Shown here in pieces: positions 53,415 to 62,484 of a stretch of DNA of 64,000 nucleotides (positions within the stretch are counted from its first letter, which is position 1; each line of letters begins with the position of its first letter). The stretch spans positions 6,137,501 through 6,201,500 of the forward strand of contig NZ_CP109487.1 in NCBI RefSeq assembly GCF_036227605.1. The letters run 5' to 3'. Source of the DNA: Streptomyces sp. NBC_01439. Its GTDB lineage: Bacteria; Actinomycetota; Actinomycetes; Streptomycetales; Streptomycetaceae. The notes under the pieces are model-generated. The model had not been told where the DNA came from, did no database searches, and saw only the letters and a list, made by a program, of their open reading frames with translations. Position numbers and translations under genes: made by a program.

Positions 53415-54124
53415 ACGACCAGTTGCGCTTCGCCGATTCCGGGGAGGCGGCGGACCTCGCCGCCTTCCTGGGCCGGCTGGTGCACTACGACCGCGCCGCC
53501 GCCGTACGCCTCCAGGCCGGCGGCGGCGCGCTCGCCGTCTTCGGACGGCCGCCGTCCTTCGACATCCTGGCCGTCCGTTCGGTGCGGCTCGCCGCACCCG
53601 TCGCGATGCCGCTGGACCTGACGGTGTCCGCCGGTGAGCTGCTGGAGTCCGTGGACGAGGCCTCGGCCGAGGCCACCGTGCCCGCGCCGGTCACCGGACC
53701 GCCCTGGGCCGGCGTGCTCCCGCCCCGCGGCGGCTGGCGACAGGTTCCGGGGCTGCCCGGCCCCGAGGCGATGGGAGCGGCCGTGGCCGCCGCCGTCGCC
53801 GAGTTCCGGGCCCGGGACGAGGCCCTGCCCGTGCAGCACCGGACCCGGTCCGAGCGCGACCGCATCGGCCGCGAGATCTGGTCCCGCACCCTGGGCGACA
53901 CCGAGCTCCCGCTGCGCGCCGTGCACGCCGCGCAGTCCCTGGGCTTCCTGCGGCCGGTACGGGCCGCCGTGCCCGCCCCCGCCGCCCAGCCCGACGCCCC
54001 CGCCCCCGTGGCACTGCTCGCCTCCGGGACCTGGCTGCGGCTGCGCACCCCGTACGGCTCCGTCGCCATGCGCCGCCCCGGCGTCACCGGCGGCCTGGGC
54101 GCCCTCCAAGTCCGGCCGGTCTGA
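53411..54124 (+). CDS. Conserved hypothetical protein downstream of the thioesterase
   Basis: 237 aa. Ala/Pro/Arg-rich soluble protein; begins MNDQLRFADSGEAADLAAFLGRLVHYDRAAAVRLQ and contains RTRSERDRIGREIWSRTLGDTELPLRAVHAAQSLGFLR. No catalytic motif recognised. Forms a three-gene cluster ettA-thioesterase-this gene. Confidence 0.8.
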   Translation: MNDQLRFADSGEAADLAAFLGRLVHYDRAAAVRLQAGGGALAVFGRPPSFDILAVRSVRLAAPVAMPLDLTVSAGELLESVDEASAEATVPAPVTGPPWAGVLPPRGGWRQVPGLPGPEAMGAAVAAAVAEFRARDEALPVQHRTRSERDRIGREIWSRTLGDTELPLRAVHAAQSLGFLRPVRAAVPAPAAQPDAPAPVALLASGTWLRLRTPYGSVAMRRPGVTGGLGALQVRPV

Positions 54125-54139
54125 GTCCCGTAGCGTCCG

Positions 54140-54544
54140 CTATCCCGCCGTATTGATCATCGAGGCGGCGGCGTACGTCAGGTACTTCCACAGCTGCGCC
54201 TCGTGCTCCGGCGCCAGGCCCAGCTCGTCCAGCGCGACCCGCATGTGCCGCAGCCACGCGTCGTGAGCGGCCGTGTCGACCTGGAACGGCGCGTGCCGCA
54301 TCCGCAGGCGCGGGTGGCCGCGGTGCTGGCTGTAGGTGGTCGGACCACCCCAGTACTGCATCAGGAACAGCGCGAACCGCTCCTCGGCGGGGCCCAGGTC
54401 CTCCTCCGGGTACATCGGGCGCAGCAGCGGGTCCTCCGCGACCCCCTCGTAGAAGCGCCGGACGAGGCGGCGGAAGGTGTCCTCGCCGCCCACCTGCTCG
54501 TAGAAGGTCTGCTCGTGAAGCGTGCCCCGCGGAATCTCATTCAC
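54140..54544 (-). CDS. glbO: Truncated haemoglobin, group II (GlbO type)
   Basis: 134 aa, the normal length of 2-on-2 globins. TFYEQVGGEDTFRRLVRRFYEGVAEDP, PMYPEEDLGPAEERFALFLMQYWGGP and RMRHAPFQV, with the proximal His in RHAPF and the G8 Trp typical of group II in the last helix segment (AWLRHM). Binds O2/NO in the cytoplasm. Converges on the preceding gene with 15 bp between. Confidence 0.92.
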   Translation of the reverse strand: MNEIPRGTLHEQTFYEQVGGEDTFRRLVRRFYEGVAEDPLLRPMYPEEDLGPAEERFALFLMQYWGGPTTYSQHRGHPRLRMRHAPFQVDTAAHDAWLRHMRVALDELGLAPEHEAQLWKYLTYAAASMINTAG

Positions 54545-54648
54545 CCGACCATCGTCTCAGACGCCCGGATCCAGGACCGAGGTCCTAGGACCACCCCCCG
54601 GTCCCCCTCGCGTTCGCACGCGGCGGCCCGGCGCAGGACAGTGGAGGC

Positions 54649-55638
54649 ATGGCCGCACACACCGCGCACACCGAGACACGGGACCTGCGGGAGACCGCGC
54701 ACGCAGCCCAGGTGCGGGAGCTGACCGCCGCCGGCGTGCTGGAGGATCCGCGCTGGCGGGCGGCCTTCGCCGCCGTGCCCCGGCACGTGTTCGTCCCGTA
54801 CTTCTGGACCGGCCGCGGCGCCGGTCACGAGCGGCTGTGGGCCGAGGACCCCGACCCCGAGCGTCGGGCCCGCTGGCTCCGCGGGGTCTACGTCGACACC
54901 CCGCTGGCGACGCGGATGCGCGACGGCCTGCAGGTCTCCTCCAGCAGCCAGCCGTCCCTGATGGCGAAGATGCTGGCCGCCCTCGACGTGCGCGACGGCG
55001 ACGACGTCCTGGAGATCGGCGCGGGCACCGGCTACAACGCGGCCCTGCTCTGCCACCGGCTCGGCGAGGAGCACGTCACCACCGTCGACCTGGACGAGGA
55101 GATCACCGAGTCCGCGCGGACGCACCTGGCCGAGCTCGGCTACCACCCGGTGGTGGTCACCGGGGACGGGGCGCGCGGCTGCCCCGCCCGGGCTCCGTTC
55201 GACCGGATCATGGTGACCTGCACGCTGCCCCTGGTCCCGCACGCCTGGCTCGGCCAGTGCCGGCCGGGGGCACGGATCCTGGCGCCGCTGTCGACCGGCC
55301 TGATCGCGCTGACCGTCCGGGACGCCGGTTTCGCCGAGGGAAACTTCCTGCACACGTCGGCGTACTTCGTCCCGCTGCGCGGGGCCACGGCCACCCCGCC
55401 GCCCGCCCCGGCCGCCGCGGAGTACGGGCTGCCGTACGAGTGGGTGGAGAACGAGCGCTTCCAGTTCATGCTCGTGCTGACCGCGGGCGCACTGCACCCC
55501 CGCGAGGCCCTGGACCTGTGGCGCCGCGAGGGCCGCCCGGCCCGCGAACGCTTCGGGGTCTCGGTCAGCACCGAGGGCCAATGGTCATGGCTGGACGATC
55601 CCCAGGGGCCGTACGTGTGGCCCCTGGGGGAGGGATGA
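54649..55638 (+). CDS. PCMT-like SAM-dependent methyltransferase
   Basis: 329 aa. Protein-L-isoaspartate methyltransferase fold: FAAVPRHVFVPYFW, SSSSQPSLMAKML and SAM motif VLEIGAGTGYNAALL, then VTTVDLDEEI and FDRIMVTCTL. The C-terminal ~110 residues exceed plain PCMT. Relatives occur in streptomycetes, including lanthipeptide/graspetide clusters, but no precursor peptide lies here; substrate open. Confidence 0.88.
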   Translation: MAAHTAHTETRDLRETAHAAQVRELTAAGVLEDPRWRAAFAAVPRHVFVPYFWTGRGAGHERLWAEDPDPERRARWLRGVYVDTPLATRMRDGLQVSSSSQPSLMAKMLAALDVRDGDDVLEIGAGTGYNAALLCHRLGEEHVTTVDLDEEITESARTHLAELGYHPVVVTGDGARGCPARAPFDRIMVTCTLPLVPHAWLGQCRPGARILAPLSTGLIALTVRDAGFAEGNFLHTSAYFVPLRGATATPPPAPAAAEYGLPYEWVENERFQFMLVLTAGALHPREALDLWRREGRPARERFGVSVSTEGQWSWLDDPQGPYVWPLGEG

Positions 55639-55639
55639 A

Positions 55640-56674
55640 TCAGCCGCGGCGGATCGTGATCGTCGTCCAGGCGCCCACGTGGACGCGGTCGCCGTCGGTG
55701 AGGGGGACCGGGACGTAGGGCTGGATCGGTTCCTCGCCGCCGTTGATGGTGGTGCCGTTGGTGGAGTTCTGGTCCACCACCGCCCAGCTGAGGTCGGGCT
55801 GCTGGACGAGCACCGCGTGCTGGTGGGAGACGCCCGGGTCCTCCGGGGGCACCGACAGGTCGATGTCGGGGGACTCGCCCGTGGAGGCCCGGCGGCGGCC
55901 GATGGTGATCTGGCCGCCGGACAGCGCAAGGTGCTGCTCCGGGGAGTAGGCGGGCAGGTTGAGCCCGGCGGCCTCGGGGCCGCTGCGCTGCATCATCGCC
56001 ATGAAGTACGAGCGGTCGGGGCCGACCGTCGCGCTCCAGGCGCCCCCGCCCTGGGGCGGGAAGGGCTGGTGCTGCGGCGGAGACTGCTGCTGGTACTGCT
56101 GCTGGGGCGGCGGTCCCTGCTGCTGGTACTCCTGCTGGTACTCCCGCTGTTGTTGCGGCGGGGGCTGCTGCTGGTACTGGGGCTGCGGGGCCTGCTGGTA
56201 CTCCAGCGGCGACTCGTGCGCGGGCGGCGGCAGCAGCCAGTCGTCCTCGCGCTGGAGCGGCTCGGCCGGCCGGTTGACCCGGGACGGCCGCGAGCCCTGG
56301 TACTCGAAGTGGTCCTGGGAGTAGGTCCCGGGAGCGGGCACGGGCGGCGGAGGCGTACCGCGGCCCCCGGCACCGCCACCGACGCCGACACCGGTCGCCT
56401 GGGGTCCCGGTTCCGGGGTCGGCGGCGCGTACGAAGTCGGGGTACGGGTGAGGTAGTTGTAGCGGCATTCCTCGCAGAACGGGGCCATGGCTTCGCGCGG
56501 GGTCCGGCACTGCGGGCAGAGCTCGGCCTGGGCGGTCGGTTCACCGGCGGTCGGGGGGAAGCCGTAGCCGTAGGAGGGCACCGGCGGCGGTCCCTCCGAG
56601 GCAGACATGCGATGGCCGCAGACCTCGCACCAGTCGTCGGACGCGGACTGGTGCCCGTTCGGGCAGGTCGGCAT
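55640..56674 (-). CDS. FHA-domain protein with zinc ribbons and Gln-rich linker
   Basis: 344 aa from ATG 56674 (GGGGGAAGC); an ATG at 56710 is possible. Two zinc knuckle pairs (CPNGH...CEVCG; CPQC...CEEC), a Pro-rich stretch, a ~70-residue Gln/Pro/Tyr region (QQPPPQQQ, QQQGPPPQQQ), and a C-terminal FHA domain (ITIGRRRAS, VSHQHAVLV, DQNSTNGTTING, GDRVHVG) that binds phosphothreonine. Last gene of the PknG operon, and so the probable reader of its kinase's marks. Confidence 0.9.
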   Translation of the reverse strand: MPTCPNGHQSASDDWCEVCGHRMSASEGPPPVPSYGYGFPPTAGEPTAQAELCPQCRTPREAMAPFCEECRYNYLTRTPTSYAPPTPEPGPQATGVGVGGGAGGRGTPPPPVPAPGTYSQDHFEYQGSRPSRVNRPAEPLQREDDWLLPPPAHESPLEYQQAPQPQYQQQPPPQQQREYQQEYQQQGPPPQQQYQQQSPPQHQPFPPQGGGAWSATVGPDRSYFMAMMQRSGPEAAGLNLPAYSPEQHLALSGGQITIGRRRASTGESPDIDLSVPPEDPGVSHQHAVLVQQPDLSWAVVDQNSTNGTTINGGEEPIQPYVPVPLTDGDRVHVGAWTTITIRRG

Positions 56675-56721
56675 GGCGGCGCTTCCCCCTTCTTCTCCCT
56701 GCGTCATCACGTCAGGTCTTC

Positions 56722-58056
56722 TCAGGTCTTCTTCACTCGGACGGTCTGCGTCGAACGCGTGTCAAGAGTCATCTCGTCGGCATCGGCGACCTTCGCTTTC
56801 AGCCGCACAGTACCCGCCACTGCGTCCACCACATCCACCACCTTCGCCAGGAGTCGTGCCGTGTCGGCGTTTCCGGAAGAACTCGCCAGTTGTACCGCAC
56901 GCCCCAGCTTGGCCGTGGCACTACCCACATCGCCCATTTTGCGGGCTTCCAGGCCCTGCTGGATAGCCTCTGCCAGTTCCGCCTGTCCGGTGTAGTGGGC
57001 GACCTGCGCGTTGATGGCGGTGGAGGCCGCCAGATCGTTCGTCCACACAGCGCGCACCAGGCCCTGGGCCAGGACGGTCGGCTTCTCGTCCGGCCCGCCC
57101 GCCGCGGCCGGCAGCACGAGCGTGGCGCGGGCGGCGAGCATCTCCTGGCCCACGGTGGCCGTCGGGACGCGGACGCATACGTGGTACTCGCGGGACTCGT
57201 CGCCCCATGACCCGGTCGGGTAGTCGCCGGCGCGCGGGCCCGCCTCGCTGCGGCGGTCGGTCAGGTCCTGGAGGACGGGAGCCACCTGCTTGACGTACTG
57301 GATCTCCACGCCGACCGGGGTCCACAGGCGCAGCGCGACGTCCGCGACCTCCTTGCCCATGACGTTCTCCATCATGCGCGTGAAGTCCTCGGCGAGGTGG
57401 GCCGGGTCGGCCACGATGTCGGCGGAGCCGAGCAGCGCGTGCGCGATCCCGGTGACCTCCTTGACGTCCCAGTCAGTGCCCACCCCACGGGCGTCGCACG
57501 TGAAGCGGCCCGCGCACGCGTCGAGGGTGGCGCGGAGCACGGCCGGCTCCTCGTGCTCGTTGCGGCCGTCGGTGAGCAGGATGCCGTGCCGGATGGCGGC
57601 GGTGGAGCCGCGCAGCAGGCCGTCGGCGAGGCGCAGCCAGGTGCCGATGGCGGTGCCGCCGCCGGAGCTCAGCCCGCGCAGGGCCTCCTTGGCCCGGGCA
57701 CGGGTGCTCGCGTCCGCGATCGCGAGGCGGCCCTGGCCGGGGTAGACCTCCTTGGCCACGTGCGTACCGGCGATCACGGCGAAGGCGGTGCCGTCGCGCA
57801 GGGTGTCGATGGCGGCGGCCGTGGCTTCACGGGCGCCGCGCATCTTCTCCGGCGGGTACTCCATGGACCCCGAGCAGTCGACCATAAGCACCACGGCCGC
57901 CGTGCCGTCGGCGACCGGCGCGCGCGTGGCGGTGGCACCGCCGGTGGCGGTGACCGTGACGATGGCGTGGACGTCCCGTCCGCCCTCGGGGAGGAACTCG
58001 TTCTGATACACCTCCACGCTGAACCGTGGGGCACTCGGCTTGGCGAAATTCGCCAT
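56722..58056 (-). CDS. von Willebrand factor A domain protein
   Basis: 444 aa. N-terminal beta region (FSVEVYQNEFLPEGGRDVHAIVTV), then a vWA domain with an intact MIDAS: DCSGSM, a Thr in GGGTAIGTW and the Asp in LLTDGRNEH. C-terminal beta-rich and helical regions. No export signal. vWA proteins beside kinase/phosphatase/FHA genes act as scaffolds in bacterial signalling; the partner is unknown. Confidence 0.88.
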   Translation of the reverse strand: MANFAKPSAPRFSVEVYQNEFLPEGGRDVHAIVTVTATGGATATRAPVADGTAAVVLMVDCSGSMEYPPEKMRGAREATAAAIDTLRDGTAFAVIAGTHVAKEVYPGQGRLAIADASTRARAKEALRGLSSGGGTAIGTWLRLADGLLRGSTAAIRHGILLTDGRNEHEEPAVLRATLDACAGRFTCDARGVGTDWDVKEVTGIAHALLGSADIVADPAHLAEDFTRMMENVMGKEVADVALRLWTPVGVEIQYVKQVAPVLQDLTDRRSEAGPRAGDYPTGSWGDESREYHVCVRVPTATVGQEMLAARATLVLPAAAGGPDEKPTVLAQGLVRAVWTNDLAASTAINAQVAHYTGQAELAEAIQQGLEARKMGDVGSATAKLGRAVQLASSSGNADTARLLAKVVDVVDAVAGTVRLKAKVADADEMTLDTRSTQTVRVKKT

Positions 58057-58116
58057 CGGTTGGACTCCTAGGGGGCTCGGGCAGGCGGGTCAGACCTGCG
58101 GGCGCGCTTCCACTTC

Positions 58117-59646
58117 CTATTCCGGTCCTGCCGCCGGGCCCGGCTCCGCATCCGGTCCCGGTTCCTGCTCGGGGTGCGTGGCGAACGGCACGACCGCCAC
58201 GGTGACGTTGTCGTGGCCGCCGCCGTCGAGCGCGTACCCCACGAGTACCTGGGCGCTGTGCAGCGGGCGGGTCGCGGCGTCGGCGGGTACCACCTGGGCC
58301 ATCTCCCGCGCGGATTCCGCGTAGTTCCACAGTCCGTCGGTGCAGACCACCACCACACCGGGGTGGTCGGGCTTGAAGGTCGCGGTGTGCGGGTCGAGGT
58401 CGTACGCGTCGGCCCCCAGCCAGCCGGTGATGGCGTGCGCGCGGACGTCCGCGTAGGCCTCGGCCTCGCCCATCAGACCGGCGGCGACCATCTGGGCGGC
58501 CCAGGAGTCGTCCTCGGTGAGGCGGCGGGGCAGGGCGGCGCGGTCGTCGGGGACCCAGTAGGCGCGGCTGTCGCCCACCCAGCCGATGGTCAGCAGGCCA
58601 CCTCCGATGACGGCGCCGACCAGGGTGCAGGCGGGGGCGTTCTGCGCGCCGGGGGTCTCCGGGGCCAGGGCGTTCACCGCCCGGGCGGCGGCCAGGATGG
58701 CCTCGTGCATGGCCTCCTGGGGGTGGGCGCCGCGCGGGAGCGCTTCGAGCAGCGCCTCGTTGGCGGCGACGGCCGCGGCGGCCGACGCCTCGTCGGGGCG
58801 GCTGGCGGAGGAGACGCCGTCGCAGACGATGGCCACGGTGGCGGCGGAGCCGTCGGGCAGGGCGGTGGCCGACACGGCGAACGAGTCCTCGTTGCGGTGG
58901 TGGCGCAGGCCCCGGTCGGTGACGGCGGCGACGCTCCCGAGTTCCTCCTCGATGTGGTCGCGCTCGCGGGGCTGCGCGTGCCCGCAGTGCTCGCAGTACC
59001 CGTCGGTGTCGACGTGCCCGGCGCGGCAGGCGACGCAGGTCTTCCCGCCGGCCGGTCCGCCGGGCTGGGGCGGATTCTCGTACGGGGCTTCGCCCGGCCC
59101 CCAGGGCGTCCCCTCCGGAGGCGTGCCGGGGTCGCCCCCGGGCCGGTCGTGGCGGGTCTCGGGGATGTCCGCGGCGCCGTACGGGTGCTCCGCCGCGCCC
59201 CACGGGGTGCCTTCCGGCGGGGTGCCGGTGCCGTAGGGGTTCCCGTGGCCGGAGGTCGCGTACGTGACCCCCACCGGACCCTGCCGAGGTTCCCGTTCCG
59301 GCTCCGGTTCAGCCGGCGTGGTGATCCAGGCACCCGGATCGCCGACCAGCGTCGGCGCGGCCGCTGCCACGCTGCCCCAGCCGGGGGCGGGCTCGGCCGC
59401 GGCGTGCGGGACGCCGGGGGCCGGGCTCCCGTAACCGCCCGCCGCGGCGCCCGCGGCGGCCGGCCGGGCCGGCGGCGCCGATGGGGCCGGCGGCGCTGGC
59501 GGTGCCGGTGGGATGGGGATGGTCGGGTGGTCCACGGCGGCCGGGGGAGGAGCGCTCACGGCGTAGCCGCAGACGCCGCAGAAACGGTCACCCTCCTCCA
59601 GGGGTTCCGCGCAGCTGGGGCAGCCCGACAGCCGATGCATCGACAT
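58117..59646 (-). CDS. PP2C-type Ser/Thr phosphatase with zinc ribbons
   Basis: 509 aa from ATG 59646; GTG 59649 or ATG 59640 also fit. Zinc-ribbon knuckles at the N-terminus (CPSC...CGVCG) and before the catalytic domain (CVAC...CEHCG), with a Pro/Gly linker holding two near-identical TPPEGTPWG repeats. Catalytic PP2C motifs all present: DRGLRHHRNEDSF, VAIVCDGVSS, WVGDSRAYW, VCTDGLWNY, GGHDNVTVAVV. It should reverse the phosphorylation made by the PknG-type kinase encoded directly upstream. Confidence 0.92.
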   Translation of the reverse strand: MSMHRLSGCPSCAEPLEEGDRFCGVCGYAVSAPPPAAVDHPTIPIPPAPPAPPAPSAPPARPAAAGAAAGGYGSPAPGVPHAAAEPAPGWGSVAAAAPTLVGDPGAWITTPAEPEPEREPRQGPVGVTYATSGHGNPYGTGTPPEGTPWGAAEHPYGAADIPETRHDRPGGDPGTPPEGTPWGPGEAPYENPPQPGGPAGGKTCVACRAGHVDTDGYCEHCGHAQPRERDHIEEELGSVAAVTDRGLRHHRNEDSFAVSATALPDGSAATVAIVCDGVSSASRPDEASAAAAVAANEALLEALPRGAHPQEAMHEAILAAARAVNALAPETPGAQNAPACTLVGAVIGGGLLTIGWVGDSRAYWVPDDRAALPRRLTEDDSWAAQMVAAGLMGEAEAYADVRAHAITGWLGADAYDLDPHTATFKPDHPGVVVVCTDGLWNYAESAREMAQVVPADAATRPLHSAQVLVGYALDGGGHDNVTVAVVPFATHPEQEPGPDAEPGPAAGPE

Positions 59647-59649
59647 CAC

Positions 59650-62484
59650 TCACACCCACGTCCGGGGACGGAAACGGTTTGCCCGCTCCACCAGTTCGAT
59701 CCTTTCCTCGCCACGCCGCGCCAGCCGTGCGAGGACGCGGTACGAGCGCTCCAGTCCGAAGCGCAGGCCCCGCTCGTCCAGTTGACTGCCGAGCAGCGAG
59801 GTCCGGCCGGGGTCGGAACCCCGGCTACCCGACAGTACCCAGTCCAGGGCCGAGCCCAGAACCTCCGCCCGGAGCCGCTCCTGCCGCTCCGGGTCCAGCC
59901 CGAACCGCCGCAGGGCCTCCACCTGGTCCGCTGCGGCCGCCAGGTCGGCCAACAGCGGCTCCTGCGGGGACCGGTCGCGCAGACGTGCCCGTACGGCTGC
60001 CACCCGCGCGGCGGTGTAGTGGATGGACGCTTCCGGTACGGATTCCAGCGTGCGCACGGCTGCGTCCCGGTCCCCGGCGGCCAGTTGGACACGGGCCAGT
60101 CCGAAGGCCGCGCTCACGAATCCCGGGTCGGTGATCCACACGAGGCGGTAGTACTCCGCGGCGTTGTCCAGCTGACCCAGCACCTCCGCGCACAGCCCGA
60201 GGGCCAGCTTCGGCGCGGGCTCGCCCGGGAAGGCGTCGTAGATCGCGTCGAAGGACAGGGCCGCTATCTCGTCGTCACCGGTGGCCAACGAGGCGATGCC
60301 CCGGGCCCACACCACCCGCCAGTCGTCCGGGTGCCGGGCCTCCAGCTCCGCCAGGGTGCGTCCGGCCTCGGACAGTTCGCCCAGCTCCAGGCGGGCCCGC
60401 AGCTCCCGCAGCCGCAACTCGGCCGAGTCGGCCGGCGCCGCGTTCAGGGCGCCCAACAGGTCGCCCGGCGCGGAGGCCAGCAGACCCGTCAGGAACCCGG
60501 CGTTCGGGTCGGCCGCGTCCACCAGCGGTACGGGCAGGGCCAGCGCGGTGTCGCGCGCGTCGAGGGGCGTCGCTCTCGCGGAGGCCGGCTCCAGGGGCAG
60601 GAGTGCGGGCGCGGCCCCGGCCCCGGTCCAAGCCGCGGCCCCCGCGCCCTGGACCGCAGCGGGCGGCGCGGGTCGCGGACCCGGCACCGGCGCACCGGTC
60701 ACGTGCGTGGCGGTGGTTCCGAGCGCGGCCACCCCCGCCCCGGCCGGCGGTACCGGGCCGGCGCCGCCCGCCGCGCTGCCGGAGCCCGCGTTCGGCGGGG
60801 TGCCAATGATGGGTGCCCGGCCCGGCGAGCCGGGCGCCCCGACGGCGTTCCCCGCGGGCAGGGCGGTGCCGCCGGGCGCGTGCGCTCCGGCCGCGGACCG
60901 GCCGCGGCCGGCGAGCCGGAACAACCCGCCGCCGCCGCGCCGCGGGGCGATCGGCCGGTAGCCCAGCCGGGAGACGGCGGTGTCGGCCGCGTCGGCGAAC
61001 AGCTGGGTGTCCGGAACCCGCAGCTCCGGGCCGAAGAGGGTAGACAGCTGCGGCCGCGGCCGTCCCGTCTGCAGGGCGACCACCTCCCGCAGCACGCCCG
61101 TCAGCTGGTCCGCCATCTCCTGCGCGGACGAGAACCGCCGCCCCGGGTCCGGGTCGGTGGCCCGGACCAGCAGCCGGTAGAAGGACTCGTACCGCCGGAA
61201 CACCTCGATGTGCTCCGGATCCGGCAGCGAATCCACGAACACATTGGTGTAGCCCTGGAAGTCGAAGGTCAGCACGGCCAGTGTCCGCGCCACCGTGTAG
61301 AGGTCGGAGGCGACCGAGGGGCCCAGCTCCGCGACCTCGGGGGCCTGGTAGCCCACCGTGCCGTAGATGGCCGACTCGGCGTCGTCCATCCGCCGTACCG
61401 CGCCCATGTCGATCAGCTTCAGCTGGTCCTGCTGCTGGATCGCGTTGTCGACCTTGAAGTCGCAGTACAGGAGGTTCCTGCTGTGCAGGTGGCCGAGCGC
61501 CTCCAGCGCCTCGATGCCGTAGGCGCACGCCTGCTCCACCGGCAGCGGGTCGCGCCGCCCGTCCGGCCGGCGCCGCTCGTTCGCGATCTCCTTCAGCGAC
61601 TTGCCGCCGACGTACTCCATGACGATGTACCCGTCCAGCGAACCGGTCCGCTGGTCCAGGTGCTCCACGAAGTTGTAGATCCGCACGATGTTGGAGTGCT
61701 CGATCTCCGCGAGGAAGCGCCGCTCCGAGATCGCGGCCTCCATCGCGTCCTGGTCACCGGTGTCCAGCAGGCCCTTGAGCACCACCCACCGGTCCGCGAC
61801 CGCCCGGTCCACCGCCAGGTACACCCAGCCGAGGCCGCCGTGCGCGAGGCAGCCCGCCACCTCGTACTGGCCGCGCACCACATCACCGGAGCGCAGCTTG
61901 GGCACGAAGGAGTACGGGTGCCCGCACTTGGTGCAGAACCCTTCCGTCCGGCCCGGACGGTCGCCCCGGGCGCGACCCACCGGGGCCCCGCAGTCCGAGC
62001 GCGAGCAGAACCGCTTGCGCTCCGGCACCTCCGGGTTCTCCAGGACCGCGGTCGAAGGATTCGGACGCGGCACCTCCGGCACGTTGACCAGTCCGGCGCC
62101 CAGCCGGCTGCGGCCCGAGGCGGCCGAGCCCGAACTGCGCACCGACACCGAACGGGTGGACGTGGTCCCCGACACCGAGCGCGACAGCCGCCCGGACACC
62201 GAGCGGTGCGAGGAGGAGGACCGGGAGGAGCGCGCCGAGGCCGATGACCGCGCCGAGCCGTGGGAGCCCTGCGAGCCCATCGAGCCGCGGGTGCCGCCGG
62301 AGCCCAGGGAGCCCCGGGCCGCGCTCGTCATCCCCGTCGGCGGCGACACGAGTTCGTCCGCGCCCGCCGCGATCGAACCGATCGGGGCCAGCCCGCACGT
62401 GTCGCAGTAGACCTCGCCGCCGCCCATGTCCTCGTACGTTCCGGGGCAGCCGGGACGAACGCACACGGTTCCGATCAGGCTCAT
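59650..62484 (-). CDS. pknG: PknG-type Ser/Thr kinase with rubredoxin-like and TPR domains
   Basis: 944 aa from ATG 62484 (ATGA overlap). Order: zinc knuckles (CVRPGC...CDTCG), a ~70-residue Ser/Arg-rich repeat region, a second knuckle set (CSRSDC...CTKCG), kinase (glycine loop AHGGLG, VVLKGL lysine, catalytic CDFKVDN, LIDMGAV in place of DFG), a Pro/Ala linker, and a TPR region (~700-900). This is the PknG layout, a soluble kinase that in mycobacteria and corynebacteria senses amino acids and phosphorylates an FHA protein controlling 2-oxoglutarate metabolism. Confidence 0.92.
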   Translation of the reverse strand: MSLIGTVCVRPGCPGTYEDMGGGEVYCDTCGLAPIGSIAAGADELVSPPTGMTSAARGSLGSGGTRGSMGSQGSHGSARSSASARSSRSSSSHRSVSGRLSRSVSGTTSTRSVSVRSSGSAASGRSRLGAGLVNVPEVPRPNPSTAVLENPEVPERKRFCSRSDCGAPVGRARGDRPGRTEGFCTKCGHPYSFVPKLRSGDVVRGQYEVAGCLAHGGLGWVYLAVDRAVADRWVVLKGLLDTGDQDAMEAAISERRFLAEIEHSNIVRIYNFVEHLDQRTGSLDGYIVMEYVGGKSLKEIANERRRPDGRRDPLPVEQACAYGIEALEALGHLHSRNLLYCDFKVDNAIQQQDQLKLIDMGAVRRMDDAESAIYGTVGYQAPEVAELGPSVASDLYTVARTLAVLTFDFQGYTNVFVDSLPDPEHIEVFRRYESFYRLLVRATDPDPGRRFSSAQEMADQLTGVLREVVALQTGRPRPQLSTLFGPELRVPDTQLFADAADTAVSRLGYRPIAPRRGGGGLFRLAGRGRSAAGAHAPGGTALPAGNAVGAPGSPGRAPIIGTPPNAGSGSAAGGAGPVPPAGAGVAALGTTATHVTGAPVPGPRPAPPAAVQGAGAAAWTGAGAAPALLPLEPASARATPLDARDTALALPVPLVDAADPNAGFLTGLLASAPGDLLGALNAAPADSAELRLRELRARLELGELSEAGRTLAELEARHPDDWRVVWARGIASLATGDDEIAALSFDAIYDAFPGEPAPKLALGLCAEVLGQLDNAAEYYRLVWITDPGFVSAAFGLARVQLAAGDRDAAVRTLESVPEASIHYTAARVAAVRARLRDRSPQEPLLADLAAAADQVEALRRFGLDPERQERLRAEVLGSALDWVLSGSRGSDPGRTSLLGSQLDERGLRFGLERSYRVLARLARRGEERIELVERANRFRPRTWV

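Noticed and set aside
58174..62247. 1357-aa plus-strand open frame
   Set aside because: Antisense shadow of the pknG and PP2C genes, which carry full catalytic motifs.
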